NCBI RefSeq assembly: GCF_038397775.1
Contig: NZ_CP151650.1
Location: forward strand, 248,001 to 312,000
Direction: 5' to 3'
Origin: Pseudomonas sp. RC10
Lineage (GTDB): Bacteria > Pseudomonadota > Gammaproteobacteria > Pseudomonadales > Pseudomonadaceae
Length of the DNA stretch: 64,000 nucleotides
A program made the translations under genes and the position numbers. Under the pieces are notes generated by a model, which was not told the DNA's origin, searched no databases, and worked only from the letters and a program-made list of their open reading frames with translations. Shown here in pieces: positions 24,363 through 32,941 of the stretch (positions are counted from its first letter, which is position 1; each line of letters starts with the position of its first letter).

Positions 24363-24434
24363 CACGCCTCCTGCGTCAGCTGTTGCGCGACACCTATACT
24401 CCTTTGCATAGCGTTCGCTCCCCGGAGTCACCCG

Positions 24435-24638
24435 ATGCTCAAAGCCGCGATTGTCTTCATGCTTCTGGCCACTGTGGTGAGTCTGTTCAGCGGCCTGTTT
24501 TTTCTGGTCAAGGACGACGCGTCATCCACTCGCCTGCTCAAAGCCCTGACCGTCCGCGTGGGCTGCGCCGCGATTACCCTGGCGTTGATTGCCTATGGGT
24601 ATTTCAGCGGGCAGTTGGTGTGGCATCCGCCTTGGTAG
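24435..24638 (+). CDS. Twin-transmembrane small protein (DUF2909, PA0109-like)
   Basis: A 67-residue protein made of two hydrophobic helices (AAIVFMLLATVVSLFSGLFFLV and VRVGCAAITLALIAYGYFSG) joined by a short charged loop (KDDASSTRLLKAL), ending HPPW. It is transcribed against the rest of the cox cluster from the gap beside SURF1. The family occurs in this position in other pseudomonads; its role in oxidase assembly is unproven. Confidence 0.88.
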   Translation: MLKAAIVFMLLATVVSLFSGLFFLVKDDASSTRLLKALTVRVGCAAITLALIAYGYFSGQLVWHPPW

Positions 24639-24650
24639 CCCGCACGGCCC

Positions 24651-24741
24651 CTGTAGGAGTGAGCTTGCTCGCGATTGCGGTAGATCAGATACATAGATGT
24701 CAGCTGACACACTGCAATCGCGAGCAAGCTCACTCCTACAG
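24651..24741. repeat. REP pair, TGTAGGAGTGAGCTTGCTCGCGA family
   Basis: Near-perfect inverted units (ctgtaggagtgagcttgctc and gagcaagctcactcctacag) between convergent DUF2909 and coxC. The family differs from those near thrB and metQ and recurs at 30181. Confidence 0.9.
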
Positions 24742-24770
24742 AGGGGGCCTCGCAGCCGGCAATTCGATGT

Positions 24771-25655
24771 TCACAACACATACACAAAAACAAACAACCC
24801 TACCCACACCACATCCACAAAGTGCCAATACCAACTCGCCGCCTCGAAACCGAATTGATGCTCGGCATCGAAATGCCCGCGCATGACCCGCATCAGCATC
24901 ACAAACAGAATGATCGTGCCGATGGTGACGTGGGCGCCGTGGAATCCGGTGAGCATGAAGAACGTCGCGCCGTAGATGCCTGAACCCAGGGTCAGCCCAA
25001 GCTCGGTGTAGGCCTCGTGATACTCAATGGCCTGTAGCGCAAGAAAAGACAGACCCAGAAGAATCGTCAGCCCCAACCACAGTTTCAACGCAGCGCGATG
25101 GCCGCTCTTCAGCGCATGGTGGGCAATGGTCACGGTGACGCTCGAACTGACGAGCAATACAGTGTTGATCAAGGGCAGGTGCCAAGGGTCGATGACCTCT
25201 TTGGGCGGCGGAAACAGCTTCGGATCGGGCGTATGCAGCAACGGCCAAGTGTTCTGAAATTCCGGCCAGAGCATGTGGGCGATGGCCTTTGTGCCCTCGC
25301 CACCCAAGGCAGGCAAGCTGACGTGGCGCACGTAAAATAGCGCGCCGAAGAACGCCACAAAGAACATGACTTCCGAAAAGATGAACCAGCTCATGCCCCA
25401 GCGGAACGAGCGGTCCATCTGACTGCTGTACAGCCCGGCCCGACCTTCGCGCACGACAGTGCCGAACCAGCCGAACATCATGTAGGCCACCATCAGCGCG
25501 CCCATACAGAATATCCACGCACCGTGTGTTTCGCGGCCCGCTTTCAGGTCCACCAGCCAAGTGCCCAATCCGTACATCGTGACGAACATGCCGACGGTGG
25601 CGATGATTGGCCACTTGCTCTGCGCCGGGACGTAGTAATGCTCATGGGTTGCCAT
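24771..25655 (-). CDS. coxC: Cytochrome c oxidase subunit III
   Basis: A 294-residue, seven-helix core subunit of the aa3 oxidase. Typical parts are HYYVPAQSKWPIIATVGMF at the N-terminus, FIFSEVMFFVAFFGALFY near 92, the PW/LPLINT block near 158, LQAIEYHEAY near 213, GFHGAHVTIGT near 239 and the terminal HFVDVVWVGLFVFVYVL. Subunit III stabilises the oxidase and its proton uptake. It follows ctaG by 27 bp in the operon. Confidence 0.96.
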   Translation of the reverse strand: MATHEHYYVPAQSKWPIIATVGMFVTMYGLGTWLVDLKAGRETHGAWIFCMGALMVAYMMFGWFGTVVREGRAGLYSSQMDRSFRWGMSWFIFSEVMFFVAFFGALFYVRHVSLPALGGEGTKAIAHMLWPEFQNTWPLLHTPDPKLFPPPKEVIDPWHLPLINTVLLVSSSVTVTIAHHALKSGHRAALKLWLGLTILLGLSFLALQAIEYHEAYTELGLTLGSGIYGATFFMLTGFHGAHVTIGTIILFVMLMRVMRGHFDAEHQFGFEAASWYWHFVDVVWVGLFVFVYVL

Positions 25656-25682
25656 CTTCCAGATCTCCTCAGGCCGTGGGGC

Positions 25683-26246
25683 CTAACCGCCATTGGCCGC
25701 GACAGGGCGGACGATGGGCGGCATGCGCGCGGTGATGTCGAACAGCGTGTAAGCGAGCGTCAGGTGTTTCACGTCTTTGGGCAGGTCGCGGTCGATGATG
25801 AAACGCACGGGCATCTCGATGCGCTCGCCCGGTTGCAGCATTTGCTGGGTGAAACAGAAGCATTCGGTCTTGTGGAAATACACGGCGGCGGTGCTGGGGG
25901 CGATGCTTGGGATCGCCTGGGCAGTCATCGCCTTGCTGGTCGGGTTCTGCGCGACGAACAGCATCTCGTTGACCGCGCCGGGATGAACGTTCAGCTCCTC
26001 GCCTTTGGGATAGAAGCCCCAGACCATTTCTGCCGAGTTGGTGGCCAGAAACTGCACGCGCACCTCACGACTGGCATCGACCTGCTGACTTTGGGTGTAC
26101 TGATCGCCGGTCTTGCCGTTGATGCCCAGCGCTTTGCACATCACGTCGTACAGCGGCACCAAGGCGAAGCCGAATGCGAACATTGCCGCCACCAGCACCA
26201 GCAGGCGAATGACGAGTCGCGTGTTCGGACGCTCTGCGGAAGTCAT
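25683..26246 (-). CDS. ctaG: Cytochrome c oxidase assembly protein CtaG (Cox11)
   Basis: A 187-residue copper chaperone for the CuB site of CoxA. One N-terminal helix (LVIRLLVLVAAMFAFGFALVPLYDVMCKALG) is followed by a periplasmic Ig-like domain. The copper-binding motif ECFCFTQQML is at about 118-127 and MPVRFIID follows. The ATG at 26244-26246 lies one base after the coxA stop; a longer reading frame overlaps coxA and is not supported. Confidence 0.94.
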   Translation of the reverse strand: MTSAERPNTRLVIRLLVLVAAMFAFGFALVPLYDVMCKALGINGKTGDQYTQSQQVDASREVRVQFLATNSAEMVWGFYPKGEELNVHPGAVNEMLFVAQNPTSKAMTAQAIPSIAPSTAAVYFHKTECFCFTQQMLQPGERIEMPVRFIIDRDLPKDVKHLTLAYTLFDITARMPPIVRPVAANGG

Positions 26247-26247
26247 G

Positions 26248-27843
26248 TCATTCGACGTCCGGCGGCGTGACGAAGGTGTGATACGGCGCCGGTGAGGGCA
26301 CGGTCCACTCAAGGCCATCGGCGCCATCCCAAGGCTTGGCCGGCGCAGGCGGGCCGCCGCGAATGGTCTTGATCACGATGAAGAGGAAGAAAATCTGCGT
26401 CGCGCCAAACGTGAATGCGCCAATCGACGAGACCATGTTGAAGTTGGCGAATTGCAGGTTGTAGTCCGGCACACGGCGAGGCATTCCGGCCAGCCCCACG
26501 AAGTGCATCGGAAAGAACGCCATGTTCATGCCGACGAAGGACAACCAGAAATGCAACTTGCCCAGGGTTTCGTCGTACATGTGGCCGGTCCATTTCGGCA
26601 GCCAATAGTAGGCCGACGCGAAAATACCGAAGATCGCCCCCGGCACCAATACGTAGTGAAAATGCGCGACGACGAAGTAGGTGTCCTGGTACTGGAAGTC
26701 GGCCGGCGCAATCGCCAGCATCAGCCCGGAAAAGCCGCCGATGGTGAACAGGATCACGAAGGCCACGGCGAACAGCATGGGCGTCTCGAAGGTCAGCTCG
26801 CCTTGCCACATGGTGCTGATCCAGTTGAACACCTTCACGCCCGTGGGGACTGCAATCAGCATGGTCGCGTACATGAAGAACAGCTCGCCCACCAACGGGA
26901 TGCCGACCACGAACATGTGGTGCGCCCAGACGATGAACGACAGGAACGCAATGCTCGCTGTGGCGTAAACCATCGAGGTGTAGCCGAACAGCGGCTTGCG
27001 CGAGAACGCCGGAATGATCGAACTGACCGCGCCGAACGCGGGCAGAATCATGATGTACACCTCGGGGTGGCCGAAGAACCAGAACACGTGCTGGAACAGT
27101 ACCGGATCGCCGCCGCCCGCCGCGCTGAAAAAGCTGGTGTGAAAATGGATGTCCATCAGCATCATCGTCACGCACCCGGCCAGCACCGGCATCACGGCGA
27201 TGAGCAGGAACGCGGTGATCAGCCACGTCCATACGAACAGCGGCATTTTCATTAGGGTCATGCCGGGGGCGCGCAGGTTGAGGATGGTGGCGATGACGTT
27301 GATCGCGCCCATGATCGAGCTGATGCCCATCAAGTGAATGGCGAAGATGAAATAGGTGACGCTTTCGGGGGCGTACGTGGTGGAGAGCGGGGCATAGAAG
27401 GTCCAGCCAAAATTTGGCCCTCCGCCGGGGGTGAACAGGGTCGAGACCAACAGCAGGAACGCAGCAGGCAGGAGCCAGAAGCTGAAGTTGTTCATACGCG
27501 GCAGGGCCATGTCCGGCGCGCCGATCATCAGCGGGATCATCCAGTTTGCCAGCCCGACGAACGCGGGCATCACGGCGCCGAATACCATCACCAGGCCGTG
27601 CATCGTGGTCATCTGGTTGAAGAAGGCGGGTTCGACGATCTGCAGGCCGGGCTGAAATAGCTCGGCGCGAATCACCATCGCAAACGACCCACCGAGCAGA
27701 AACATGCAGAAGCTGAACCACAGGTACAGCGTGCCGATGTCCTTGTGGTTGGTGGTAAGCACCCAGCGCATCAGGCCCTTGGCGGGACCGTGGGTGTGGC
27801 CGGCGTGGTCTTCGTGACGGGGATCGTCAATCACTGCGCTCAT
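26248..27843 (-). CDS. coxA: Cytochrome c oxidase subunit I
   Basis: A 531-residue catalytic subunit of the aa3-type oxidase that reduces oxygen and pumps protons. Twelve helices are expected. Heme a ligand His is in MTTMHGLVMVFG, the CuB His and crosslinked Tyr in WFFGHPEVYIMIL, the CuB His pair in WAHHMFVVG, and the heme a3/a ligands in FVVAHFHYVL. AGGAGA precedes the ATG at 27841-27843. It is separated from coxB by a 178-bp gap filled by a REP pair. Confidence 0.97.
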   Translation of the reverse strand: MSAVIDDPRHEDHAGHTHGPAKGLMRWVLTTNHKDIGTLYLWFSFCMFLLGGSFAMVIRAELFQPGLQIVEPAFFNQMTTMHGLVMVFGAVMPAFVGLANWMIPLMIGAPDMALPRMNNFSFWLLPAAFLLLVSTLFTPGGGPNFGWTFYAPLSTTYAPESVTYFIFAIHLMGISSIMGAINVIATILNLRAPGMTLMKMPLFVWTWLITAFLLIAVMPVLAGCVTMMLMDIHFHTSFFSAAGGGDPVLFQHVFWFFGHPEVYIMILPAFGAVSSIIPAFSRKPLFGYTSMVYATASIAFLSFIVWAHHMFVVGIPLVGELFFMYATMLIAVPTGVKVFNWISTMWQGELTFETPMLFAVAFVILFTIGGFSGLMLAIAPADFQYQDTYFVVAHFHYVLVPGAIFGIFASAYYWLPKWTGHMYDETLGKLHFWLSFVGMNMAFFPMHFVGLAGMPRRVPDYNLQFANFNMVSSIGAFTFGATQIFFLFIVIKTIRGGPPAPAKPWDGADGLEWTVPSPAPYHTFVTPPDVE

Positions 27844-27900
27844 GTTCTGTCTCCTGCGTAAATCCCGCGCCAAGCCTGAAGCTGTCTAACGCCACTGAAA

Positions 27901-27994
27901 CCTGTGGGAGCGAATTCATTCGCGATGCGGTCGTTTGGCTGATAGAGATGTGTCGGATGCACGGTCCTTTCGCGAATGAATTCGCTCCCACAGG
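27901..27994. repeat. REP pair, TGTGGGAGCGAATTCATTCGCGA family, inside the cox operon
   Basis: Inverted units (cctgtgggagcgaattcatt and aatgaattcgctcccacagg) separated by about 45 bp, lying between coxB and coxA, which are read in the same direction. In the mRNA this would fold into a long hairpin between the two cistrons and could protect or attenuate part of the transcript. Confidence 0.9.
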
Positions 27995-28021
27995 TCAAAA
28001 CGCGTACATCTGGCAAACGGT

Positions 28022-29149
28022 TCATTTCGCACCCGCCTGTTTCAGCGCCAGCACGTCTTTTGGCGTGACCATGTCGCCTTTGTTGTTGCCCCACGCGTTG
28101 CGTTCGTAGGTGACGACGGCGGCGATATCGACCTCCGACAGCTGCTTGCCAAACGCCGCCATGGCAGTGCCCGGCCGACCGTTGAAAACGGTGGCCAGGT
28201 GTTCTTCTTTAGGTCCGGTGACCGTCTTAGAGCCCTTGAGCGCCGGAAACATCGGCGGCAGGCCCTGACCTTCGGCCTGATGACAGGCCACGCAGGTGGT
28301 GTGATAAACCTTGTCGCCCTGGGCCACGAGTTCTTCCAGCGTCCAGTCCTTGCTGGTCAGCTCTTTGAGCTTGGCGGCTTCAGCTTTACGATCGGCAAGC
28401 CAGGTGTCGTAATCGGCCTGGGTCTTGGCCTCGACCACAATGGGCATGAAGCCGTGATCCTTGCCGCACAATTCCGAACATTGGCCGCGATAGATGCCGG
28501 GCTTTTCGATCCGGGTCCAGGCCTCGTTAACAAAACCGGGGATGGCATCGCGCTTGACGGCAAACGCGGGGACCCACCAGGAATGGATGACGTCAGCCGC
28601 CGTCACCAAGAAGCGGATTTTCACCCCGACCGGCACCACCAGCGGCTGATCCACTTCCAGCAGGTAGTGTTCGCCCTTGGCTTCCTTGTTGTGAATCTGA
28701 TCCTGAGGTGTCGCGAGGTTGCTAAAAAACTCGACGTCCTGACCCAGATATTTGTAATGCCACTTCCACTGGTAGCCGGTGATCTGGATGTCCAGCCCCG
28801 ACTCCGTGCTGTCGTACATCTGGATCAGGGTTTTGGTCGCGGGGATCGCCATGACGACGAGGATCAGCAGCGGCACGATGGTCCAGAGGATTTCCACCGT
28901 GGTGCTTTCATGGAATTTGGCGGCCACCTGCCCGGTCGAGCGGCGATGCAAAATCATCGACCAGAACATCGCGCCAAACACAATGATTCCGATCACCACA
29001 CATATCCAAAAAATGGTCATGTGCAGGCCGAAGACTTCGTGACTGACCTCGGTCGCTCCCGGCGCCATATTCGTGGTCCAGGCGCCGTGCGCCGGACTGA
29101 ATACCGACCACAACAGGAGCGCCATCCAAACGTGTGGATGTCGCTTCAT
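28022..29149 (-). CDS. coxB: Cytochrome c oxidase subunit II with fused cytochrome c (caa3 type)
   Basis: A 375-residue subunit with signal peptide, two helices (about 41-66 and 88-105) and a periplasmic cupredoxin domain. The CuA ligands are visible: H189, C224, C228, H232 and M235 (CSELCGKDHGFM). A C-terminal cytochrome c domain contains CVACH at 286-290 and a later Met, so the subunit should take electrons directly. It is the first gene of the operon coxB-coxA-ctaG-coxC. GAGGGAAA precedes the ATG. Confidence 0.96.
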   Translation of the reverse strand: MKRHPHVWMALLLWSVFSPAHGAWTTNMAPGATEVSHEVFGLHMTIFWICVVIGIIVFGAMFWSMILHRRSTGQVAAKFHESTTVEILWTIVPLLILVVMAIPATKTLIQMYDSTESGLDIQITGYQWKWHYKYLGQDVEFFSNLATPQDQIHNKEAKGEHYLLEVDQPLVVPVGVKIRFLVTAADVIHSWWVPAFAVKRDAIPGFVNEAWTRIEKPGIYRGQCSELCGKDHGFMPIVVEAKTQADYDTWLADRKAEAAKLKELTSKDWTLEELVAQGDKVYHTTCVACHQAEGQGLPPMFPALKGSKTVTGPKEEHLATVFNGRPGTAMAAFGKQLSEVDIAAVVTYERNAWGNNKGDMVTPKDVLALKQAGAK

Positions 29150-29502
29150 TGCGGGTTTCCCTCATTGTTCTTCTTATTTTCTGCCACAGCGGGCGAGGGA
29201 GCGGTCATCAAAGTGCGGTGGACCGGGGCCAGGCCAGCAAATCCGGTGGAGCTACTGCATCACAGACCGAGTATAGACACGCTGTCGCGCTCAGCACGCG
29301 GTGGCGTTTTCGCAAAACCGGGCTATACAAGCACGCGTGTAACAAGTTTTTGGCCGGAAAAGCCGAGAAAGTGGCGTTTTAATAGCCAATGCACATAACC
29401 GTGAAGTTGTTATGACAATTACGTCTTAGCGCCTTTCATAAGCCAGCTAACGTATGACTTCCCTATAATGACAGCCTGGTTTTATTTCCCTATGGAGCAT
29501 TC
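29150..29502. other. Intergenic region upstream of the cox operon
   Basis: A 353-bp divergent spacer between coxB (minus) and the PA0104-like gene (plus). A TATAAT at 29464-29469 is a plausible -10 for the plus-strand gene but I see no good -35. The section near 29350-29460 is comparatively AT-rich. No reading frame or RNA was recognised. Confidence 0.4.
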
Positions 29503-30153
29503 ATGAACACCGCCGCGTTGCGCGAGCAGATCACACGAGCACAGGAACACGAGACCCAAACCGGTCAGCTATTGCGCCAACTCGAAGTGCAACTCCCCCA
29601 TCTGCACCCTGCCATTCACCTTCCTGACGTTGATGCGCGGGGTGTTTTGGCACGTTTTGTCGTGGCCTACATCGATCAAGTTCCGGACTTGCTGGACGCC
29701 GCAAACGACGTCGCCGTGCAGGCCGGTATCGAAAGCCAGATCAAACCCGTGCTGAAAATCGCCGAACAATTCTTCAGCGCACCGCCCGCCATCATGGACG
29801 GGCACGAAGGGCTCGACAGTCTGTTGGACGAGGCCTACTTGGCTCATCGTCTCGTGGAGGAAGTAAACGACCTCTACATCGTGCACTTCGCTCAACCGCT
29901 GATCCCGGTGAACACCACCGTGGCCAGCGTCATCGCTCATCAGTTGATCGGTGAAACGTTTGCGAACCAGCTCGATGAAGTGGTCCACCACGCCATCGAC
30001 CAATTGCTGGACGAAGACAGCTTTTCGCTTGAGTCAGTGGAAGCCTATCGCGACAAACTCGCCAGCCCCGACACCGATGCGGCGTGGAAACGCTGGCCAA
30101 GCCTGTCCCGGCAACTGGGCGTGGGGCTTGAGATGGAATGCGCGAAGGTTTGA
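29503..30153 (+). CDS. Conserved hypothetical protein (PA0104-like)
   Basis: A 216-residue, mostly helical, acidic protein without signal peptide or membrane helix. Recognisable stretches are HLHPAIHLPDVDARGVLARFVVAYIDQVPDLLDAANDVA and LIPVNTTVASVIAHQLIGE. GGAG lies shortly before the ATG. It stands in the same place as PA0104 in P. aeruginosa, between SulP and coxB. I know of no assigned function. Confidence 0.85.
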   Translation: MNTAALREQITRAQEHETQTGQLLRQLEVQLPHLHPAIHLPDVDARGVLARFVVAYIDQVPDLLDAANDVAVQAGIESQIKPVLKIAEQFFSAPPAIMDGHEGLDSLLDEAYLAHRLVEEVNDLYIVHFAQPLIPVNTTVASVIAHQLIGETFANQLDEVVHHAIDQLLDEDSFSLESVEAYRDKLASPDTDAAWKRWPSLSRQLGVGLEMECAKV

Positions 30154-30180
30154 TTCGCCGGCAGACTCTCACATAACACC

Positions 30181-30269
30181 TGTAGGAGTGAGCTTGCTCG
30201 CGATAGCGTCCGGCCTGACAGCCCAGATGCGTCAGACATGCCTGATCGCGAGCAAGCTCACTCCTGCAG
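30181..30269. repeat. REP pair, TGTAGGAGTGAGCTTGCTCGCGA family
   Basis: Inverted units between the convergent PA0104-like gene and the SulP gene, matching the pair at 24651-24741 with minor differences. Confidence 0.9.
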
Positions 30270-30289
30270 AGGGGACGCCGACCTACACA

Positions 30290-31819
30290 TCAATGCAACG
30301 CCGCGCCTCCAATTGACGTGCGTATGCGCCCTTCAACCCTCCGTTTCAACAGGCGCTGCTCCAGCAACAGGCGCGAACCCTGTGCTGCATTGGCACGACC
30401 CCATTCCTCCAGCAGCTCCAGGCAGGAATGGTCGATGTAGCTGAGATTGCTCAGCGGCACATGTAACGTCGTGCCGGGCGGAACGTTGCCCAGTGCCTGA
30501 GTCAGCGCTGGGACCTTCAGGAACGTCGCGGCGCCGTTCAAACGCAGTTCCATCTCCCCCTCCGCTTCCAGATCCACCAGATTGATCTTCAACCGCGATG
30601 CGTTCAGCGCCAGTTTCACCAGCGTCAGACTAAAGCCGATGAGCACGCCCGTCAGCAAGTCGGTCAGGATGATTGCACTCGCCGTCGCGCCATAAATGAA
30701 CATCGGCATACGCCCATAACGCCCCAGCCCGCGTAGCGCCTTGAGGTCCACCAATTTCACGCCGGTGTAAACCAGCACACCCGCCAGGCTCGCCACCGGA
30801 ATGCTTTGCAGCACGCTGGACAGCAGCAACACGAACGCCAGCAACCAAAGCCCGTGAAACATCGCCGACATCCGCGTCTTCGCCCCGGCCTGAACATTGG
30901 CCGAGCTGCGCACGATCACACCGGTCATCGGCAATGCACCGACCAGAGCGCACAGCATGTTGCCGACGCCTTGGGCGCTGAGCTCCTTGTCGAAGTCCGA
31001 GCGCGGACCGTCATGCATGCGATCCACCGCAGCGGCCGAGAGCAGGGTCTCGGCGCTGGCAATGAAAGCGACGGCAATGGCGGCGATGAGAATCGCCGGA
31101 TCGGTGAGATTCAGCAGGTCAGCCGGACGCAGCCAGTCGATGGCCTCTGCGAGGTTGGCCGGGACTTCGACCCGTTTCACGTCGAGGGCCATCGCCAGGC
31201 TCACGGCCGTGGCAATCCCCACACCGAGCAAGGCGCCCGGCACGAACCGCAGTGCGTGAGGCCGCCGTTTTTCCCACAACCACATCACGGCGATGGTGCC
31301 CAACCCCAACAGACCCGCTTGCATACCGCTGCCGGGGCCGATGGCGCCGAAGAGGGTTTGCGGAAAGGCGATCAGGTTGTCCAGACCGGACGGCTTAGGG
31401 CCGCTGTCGAACATCACATGGGCCTGGGAGAGCACGATCAGCACGCCAATCCCCGCCAGCATGCCGTACACCACGGCTGGAGCGGTCACGCGAAACCAGC
31501 AGCCCAGTTTGAGGCGACCGGCCAGTAATTGCAGCAGACCCGCTAACAGCAGAATCGGCCCCAGCATCGCCATCCCATGTTCACGCACCAACTCGAAGAC
31601 CAACACTGCCAGCCCCGCTGCAGGACCGCTGACCTGCAATGGCGAACCCGCCAACCAACCCACGACGATGCCGCCGATGATGCCCGTGATCAGTCCTTTT
31701 GCCGGAGGCATGCCAGACGCGATAGCGATCCCCATGCACAACGGCAGGGCCACCAGAAACACCACCACGGAAGCCAGCAGCTCCCGTGGTAACAAGGATT
31801 TCAGATCTGTATTAGCCAT
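30290..31819 (-). CDS. SulP family anion transporter with STAS domain
   Basis: A 509-residue transporter with about 10-14 helices and a C-terminal STAS domain (about 420-500, ending LSNLSYIDHSCLELLEEWGRA). The substrate-site region LPLCMGIAIASGMPPAKGLITGIIGG is typical of SulP. The gene lies directly downstream of a beta-carbonic anhydrase, which favours bicarbonate as a substrate over sulfate; this is an inference. The ATG at 31817-31819 has GGAGAG upstream; a further 15 upstream codons are not conserved. Confidence 0.9.
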   Translation of the reverse strand: MANTDLKSLLPRELLASVVVFLVALPLCMGIAIASGMPPAKGLITGIIGGIVVGWLAGSPLQVSGPAAGLAVLVFELVREHGMAMLGPILLLAGLLQLLAGRLKLGCWFRVTAPAVVYGMLAGIGVLIVLSQAHVMFDSGPKPSGLDNLIAFPQTLFGAIGPGSGMQAGLLGLGTIAVMWLWEKRRPHALRFVPGALLGVGIATAVSLAMALDVKRVEVPANLAEAIDWLRPADLLNLTDPAILIAAIAVAFIASAETLLSAAAVDRMHDGPRSDFDKELSAQGVGNMLCALVGALPMTGVIVRSSANVQAGAKTRMSAMFHGLWLLAFVLLLSSVLQSIPVASLAGVLVYTGVKLVDLKALRGLGRYGRMPMFIYGATASAIILTDLLTGVLIGFSLTLVKLALNASRLKINLVDLEAEGEMELRLNGAATFLKVPALTQALGNVPPGTTLHVPLSNLSYIDHSCLELLEEWGRANAAQGSRLLLEQRLLKRRVEGRIRTSIGGAALH

Positions 31820-31916
31820 GACGACTCTCCGCAAAAACTTCAGACGTGACAAAGCCGACAGCACGCGCAGTGCGCGGCCGTAAAGGGCTTGATAGAGGGT
31901 TGAACCGTCAGGGATG

Positions 31917-31944
31917 GCGCAGCGTCACGGGTGTGGCGCTGCGC
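31917..31944. other. Perfect 8-bp hairpin between can and the SulP gene
   Basis: GCGCAGCG (31917-31924) and CGCTGCGC (31937-31944) pair around a 12-base loop, between two genes read in the same direction. There is no T-run, so it is more likely an mRNA processing or attenuation element than a terminator. Confidence 0.5.
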
Positions 31945-31966
31945 TCATCCAGTGATCAATCAATGA

Positions 31967-32701
31967 TCAGTAACGTCCGCGAGGCAGCGTGGCCATCGGG
32001 ATTTTCTGGTCGCCGTCCAGCGGCAGAAAGCCGTCCTGTTCAGCGTCGTAAGCGCGGATTTCGCTGGTCTCGATGTCGTAGACCCAACCGTGGATGAACA
32101 GTTGGCCGCTCGCCAGTTTCGACGCCACCGACGGGTGAGTGCGCAAATGTTGCAACTGGGCGATGACGTTCTCTTCGGTGAGGACGTGCATGGTTTCGTG
32201 TTCGCCGGTGCAGTTGCAGTTGTCCTGAACGACCGTCTTGGCAACTTCGGCATGGCGCAGCCAGGCTTTGACCGTGGGCATCTTTTCCAGCGTGTCCGGG
32301 TTCAGCACCGCACGCATCGCGCCGCAATCGGAGTGGCCACAAACGATGATGTGTTGCACACCCAACGCCAGTACTGCGTATTCGATGGCCGTGGAAACGC
32401 CGCCGTTCATCGGGCCATAAGGCGGCACGACGTTACCGACGTTACGGGTCACGAACAGGTCGCCTGGGGAGCTTTGTGTAATGAGTTCGGGAACGATGCG
32501 CGAATCCGCACAGGTGATGAACATGGCTCGCGGATGCTGGGCGGTCGCCAGCTTCTTGAACAGCTCTTCCTGCTGAGGGAAGACGTCATGACGAAAATGT
32601 TTGAAGCCGTCGACGATATGCTGAAGCGCCTCGTCAGCGGATTCAGCCTTGGCCGAGGCTGGGGCCGTGGAAGCTTGAGGTTGTTTATCCCTGTTGCTCA
32701 T
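31967..32701 (-). CDS. can: Beta-carbonic anhydrase
   Basis: A 244-residue beta-class enzyme interconverting CO2 and bicarbonate. The zinc ligands are C64 (FITCADSR), H123 and C126 (CGHSDCGAMRA), with D66 and R68 as the Asp-Arg dyad. A low-complexity N-terminal extension of about 25 residues (QPQASTAPASAKAESAD) precedes the domain. GAGGATGAGAC precedes the ATG. It probably supplies or consumes bicarbonate for the adjoining SulP transporter. Confidence 0.95.
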   Translation of the reverse strand: MSNRDKQPQASTAPASAKAESADEALQHIVDGFKHFRHDVFPQQEELFKKLATAQHPRAMFITCADSRIVPELITQSSPGDLFVTRNVGNVVPPYGPMNGGVSTAIEYAVLALGVQHIIVCGHSDCGAMRAVLNPDTLEKMPTVKAWLRHAEVAKTVVQDNCNCTGEHETMHVLTEENVIAQLQHLRTHPSVASKLASGQLFIHGWVYDIETSEIRAYDAEQDGFLPLDGDQKIPMATLPRGRY

Positions 32702-32941
32702 GTCTCATCCTCTCTGTCGGATTGAAGTGGAGTTTCCAGTGATTCCCGTGGATGTCCCACTTTTTTCTGGCATGACGGACAATTCCATCTGTGCGCGACC
32801 AGCTGGTCACTTGCGAAACACCTTAGCGATAAAAACTTAATTGAAACTGAATGCATCGCTCTAGATCGCGGGTCTGGCTTTAGAAAATCTAAAGCGATAG
32901 CGATACACGCTCCTGTATCAGCTAATGAGACGCCACCCGAG

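Noticed and set aside
26309..27721. 470-codon minus-strand open frame within coxA
   Set aside because: An arginine/histidine-rich out-of-frame reading of coxA, caused by high GC.
21191..29149. Horizontal origin of the cox cluster
   Set aside because: Composition and gene order match the core genome of pseudomonads; only ctaB is altered.
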